Below, piece by piece: positions 5,502-7,677 of a stretch of 7,677 bases of DNA. Under the pieces are notes generated by a model that was not told the origin of the DNA, ran no database searches, and saw nothing but the letters and a program-made list of their open reading frames with translations. How positions within the stretch are numbered: position 1 is the first letter of the stretch; the number at the start of each line of letters is the position of its first letter. The DNA lies in the NCBI GenBank assembly GCA_013329455.1, contig DUKF01000233.1:1-7677 (forward strand). Direction: 5' to 3'. Made by a program: the position numbers and the translations under genes. This DNA comes from Methanotrichaceae archaeon. GTDB lineage: Archaea; Halobacteriota; Methanosarcinia; Methanotrichales; Methanotrichaceae.

Positions 5502-6826
5502 TTTTCCTCACCCCCTTCGGCCAAAGCCTTCGCCTTCTTGATCCTGGCTGCGATCTTCTCGCTCGCGTCACCGATCTCGTCCCTCTCCCACAAGAACCTC
5601 ACCTTCGGCTTGTTGATCACGGCCTCGACCTCTCCCAGAGCCTCGTTGATCTTCGATTGGAGGTCGGGGTCCCTCTCCGGAGCCTCAATCTCTGGTATCG
5701 GAACCTTCTCGATCTGGGGCGGTGCGACGATCCCGGAGAGGTCCGGCCTCTTCCTCGACTTCGACACTATCGAGGATATCGCCTCTCTCCACTCCTCGGC
5801 CCAGGGCGTCTCCAACACCTTAGTGGTGGTGACGCGGGATCTATCGACCTCCACAGCGAAGCAGTGGCAAGCGTTGGCGCAGGCCCCGCAGAAGATGCAC
5901 TGATCTTCTTCGACCTTGATTTTGCCGTCCTCGCCAACATACCAACAGTCGGCGGGACAGACGTTGAAGCAAGCGTGACACCCCATCGGGTCGCATAGGG
6001 GAAGCTGCTTTTCGACGAGCCTTATCTCACCCTCGAAGGGCTTGGTGATCTCCATAGCCTCGTAAGGACAGACCAATAGACACCTGCCGCAACCGATGCA
6101 TTTGTCCTGGTCAACCTCGATCTCGCCCAGAAACTCAAACTCCTCCTCAAGTTCCAGGGGCGTTCCCTCGACGGTGATCGCCTCCTCAGGGCATATCCCA
6201 ACACATAGACCGCAGTAATCGCAGAGATCCTCGTCGACGAGAAGCTGCTCGAAGGGTACGAGGTCTGTTGGGTGCGGCTCCTTATCCTGGAGCAAGAAAG
6301 CCTCGCAGAACTTCGCGCACTTTCCGCACAAATTGCACTTCTCAGAATCAACCTCGATTTTGCCTTTCCCCTTTTCCTCTTCACGCAGAGGTCCGAAGAC
6401 GTCCCGAGTCGGATAGAAGACGACGGTGATCGCCTCGGTGGGGCAGACCGGCTCGCAGAGGGCGCAGGGAAGACACTTCTCGTTCGGCTCGGCCTTGGAG
6501 ATGAGGCGGGGGTACTCCTCCATATCCCTGTAATCCTTGTCGTTCGCGATCATTTTGTAGGCGTCAACAGGGCAGAAGGCGGCACACATCCCGCAGAAGA
6601 CGCAGGCATCAAGGTCGATCAGAACCGGCGGCGCGTCAAGGCCCGTTGCGATCTCGATGACGGGCCCAAGCTGGAGCGCCTTCGTCGGGCAGAGGTCGAT
6701 GCAGATCCCACATCCGTTGCACTTCTTGTAGTCGTAGTCCAGGACCTTGACCGAGTCCTCAGACCTCTGGATCGACTTGATGTGAGACCCCTCGACCTCC
6801 ATCTCTTTTTCGATCTCCATCACCAT
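5498..6826 (-). CDS. Polyferredoxin of the hdr operon, eight [4Fe-4S]-type motifs
   Basis: This 442-residue protein is a chain of ferredoxin modules and probably feeds or drains electrons at HdrA. Cysteine motifs: C36/39/42/46, C75/78/81/85, C118/121/124/128, C164/167/170/174, C202/205/208/212, C243/246/249/253, an irregular set C278, C283, C286, C290 (CDPMGCHACFNVCP), and C310/313/316/320. Extra cysteines sit at 294 and 322. The fourth motif ends C-E instead of C-P. A region of about 115 residues after the last motif has no cysteine, contains a Pro-rich stretch (366-385) and a Lys-rich end. MvhB/VhuB-type polyferredoxins of hydrogenase operons carry more clusters (about twelve), so this is a shorter relative, comparable to the polyferredoxin found between hdrA and hdrC in Methanosarcina. 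ATG at 6826 overlaps the hdrA stop (TGATG); a second ATG at 6820 is an alternative. The stop overlaps the hdrC GTG. Cytoplasmic. Redox partner not shown by sequence. Confidence 0.93.
   Translation of the reverse strand: MVMEIEKEMEVEGSHIKSIQRSEDSVKVLDYDYKKCNGCGICIDLCPTKALQLGPVIEIATGLDAPPVLIDLDACVFCGMCAAFCPVDAYKMIANDKDYRDMEEYPRLISKAEPNEKCLPCALCEPVCPTEAITVVFYPTRDVFGPLREEEKGKGKIEVDSEKCNLCGKCAKFCEAFLLQDKEPHPTDLVPFEQLLVDEDLCDYCGLCVGICPEEAITVEGTPLELEEEFEFLGEIEVDQDKCIGCGRCLLVCPYEAMEITKPFEGEIRLVEKQLPLCDPMGCHACFNVCPADCWYVGEDGKIKVEEDQCIFCGACANACHCFAVEVDRSRVTTTKVLETPWAEEWREAISSIVSKSRKRPDLSGIVAPPQIEKVPIPEIEAPERDPDLQSKINEALGEVEAVINKPKVRFLWERDEIGDASEKIAARIKKAKALAEGGEEK
5508..5514 (-). promoter_or_regulatory. 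Shine-Dalgarno site of hdrC, decides the GTG start
   Basis: GGGGTGA on the minus strand, 6 bases before GTG at 5501 and within the last codons of the polyferredoxin gene. It supports GTG at 5501 over the in-frame ATGs at 5489 and 5483. Confidence 0.65.
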
Positions 6827-7677
6827 CAGGAACCGCCCCCCGATGGCTCTGGTGCCCGTAGAGCACGAAGCTCAGTTCCCACCGGCCCCATCTCCTTCAG
6901 CTCCTCGACGAATTCTCTGACCTCTTTTGCCAGGATCTCGCCCTCGCTTGCGGCGCACCAGATGATCTTGACCCTGCCTGGGTTGATCCCGACCTTCTCG
7001 AGGACGCCTCTTAGAACCTCGACTCGCTGGTAGGCCTGGTAGTTCCCTTTGTTGTAGTGGCACTCGCCGAGGCGACACCCGGATATCAGAACCCCGTCGG
7101 CTCCGCCCTTCAGGGCTTCGATGACGAATGCGGGGTCGACCCTGCCGACGCACATCACCCTGATCGCCCTCATGTGCGTCGGGTACTGGATCCGAGACGT
7201 TCCTGCAAGGTCTGCTCCCGCGTAGCTGCACCAGTTGCAGAGGAACCCGACGATGAAGGGGTACTGCCCCTTGACGGCGGTCGCCGCCCTCACCTGGGCC
7301 ATGATCTGCTCGTCAGAAAAGAGCCTCATGTCGATGGCGTCGACCGGACAGGCCGCGGCACAGGTGCCGCATCCCTTGCATGCGGCCTCGTCGATGAAGG
7401 CGATCTTATCGACGGTTATCGCCTTGCTGGGACAGGTCTCAACGCAGAGCTTGCAGCCGATGCATTTTTCGGTATCGACCATGGCGGTGACCGGATCGAG
7501 GGTCAGCTCCCCTCTCAACAGAAGCCTCATCGCCTTTGCCGCTGCGGCCTCCCCCTGGGCGATCGAGACCTGGATCTCCTTAGGTCCCGAGGCGCATCCC
7601 GCTATGAAGACGCCGTCGATGTGGGCCTCGACAGGCCTCATCTTGGGATGGGCGATCTCGAAGAACCCGTCTGGCCG
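6826..7677 (-). CDS. hdrA: Heterodisulfide reductase subunit A fused to MvhD/FlpD domain, partial (5' end cut)
   Basis: HdrA is the FAD- and iron-sulfur-containing subunit that bifurcates electrons in the soluble Hdr complex. Only the C-terminal 283 residues are in the window; the frame is open to the right edge (RPDGFFEIAHPKMRPV...), so ATG at 7641 is internal. Visible residues 1-55 are the end of the flavoprotein domain (DGVFIAGCASGPKEIQVSIAQ). Two ferredoxin motifs follow: C72xxC75xxC78xxxC82P and C100xxC103xxC106xxxC110P. From about 140 comes an MvhD/FlpD domain: FLCNWCSYAGADLAG (C147, C150), MCVGRVDP (C176) and GVLISGCRLGECHYNKGN (C201, C206), the cysteines expected for its [2Fe-2S] site. 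In many methanogens MvhD is a separate subunit linking HdrA to a hydrogenase or formate dehydrogenase; the fusion lets HdrA meet its electron donor directly. The tail is Gly/Ser-rich. The stop overlaps the polyferredoxin start (TGATG). Confidence 0.95.
   Translation of the reverse strand, partial: RPDGFFEIAHPKMRPVEAHIDGVFIAGCASGPKEIQVSIAQGEAAAAKAMRLLLRGELTLDPVTAMVDTEKCIGCKLCVETCPSKAITVDKIAFIDEAACKGCGTCAAACPVDAIDMRLFSDEQIMAQVRAATAVKGQYPFIVGFLCNWCSYAGADLAGTSRIQYPTHMRAIRVMCVGRVDPAFVIEALKGGADGVLISGCRLGECHYNKGNYQAYQRVEVLRGVLEKVGINPGRVKIIWCAASEGEILAKEVREFVEELKEMGPVGTELRALRAPEPSGGGS

Noticed and set aside
6272..7033. Plus-strand frame of 253 codons opposite the polyferredoxin and hdrA
   Set aside because: It is the antisense of two conserved iron-sulfur genes and shows no recognisable protein features.
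1..7677. CRISPR array, tRNA, rRNA or insertion sequence
   Set aside because: I saw no spaced identical DNA repeats, no tRNA-like arms in the short gaps, and no transposase or terminal inverted repeats; the 33-base periodicity in the KAP gene is a protein repeat.

Overview
All genes in this window lie on the minus strand and read from the right edge to the left. The right half is a GC-rich, translationally coupled soluble heterodisulfide reductase operon: hdrA (5' end cut by the window edge), a polyferredoxin, hdrC and hdrB, followed by a small HicB-like gene. HdrABC with a polyferredoxin, in the order hdrA-pfd-hdrC-hdrB, points to a methanogenic archaeon. The same layout is known from Methanosarcinales, so a GC-rich member such as a Methanothrix-like organism is my best guess, made from gene content and base composition only. 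Ribosome binding sites of the GGAGG/GGTGA type fit an archaeal or bacterial 16S tail.

Layout from right to left: 7677-6826 HdrA C-terminal part (end of the FAD domain, two [4Fe-4S] sites, fused MvhD/FlpD domain); 6826-5498 polyferredoxin with eight cysteine clusters; 5501-4887 HdrC; 4890-3979 HdrB; 3937-3710 HicB-like protein with no HicA beside it; 3709-3570 a gene-poor stretch with oligo-T tracts that probably holds the operon terminator and the next promoter; 3423-712 (coding-like sequence continues up to about 3558) a large AT-rich gene for a pentapeptide-repeat plus KAP-family P-loop NTPase; 653-1 the first 217 residues of a Fic-family protein (3' end cut by the window edge).

In the Hdr operon, electrons probably pass between the HdrA flavin, the HdrA/MvhD iron-sulfur centres and the polyferredoxin, and reach the HdrC/HdrB site that reduces the CoM-S-S-CoB heterodisulfide. 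The left half looks like accessory DNA: a KAP NTPase with a 22-unit, 11-residue Phe ladder, a Fic enzyme carrying an auto-inhibition motif, and a nearby solitary HicB. The most striking anomaly is the 5' end of the KAP gene. Its reading frame continues 45 codons upstream of the first usual start codon with convincing protein sequence and a perfect Shine-Dalgarno site, but the codon at the expected start is ACG.
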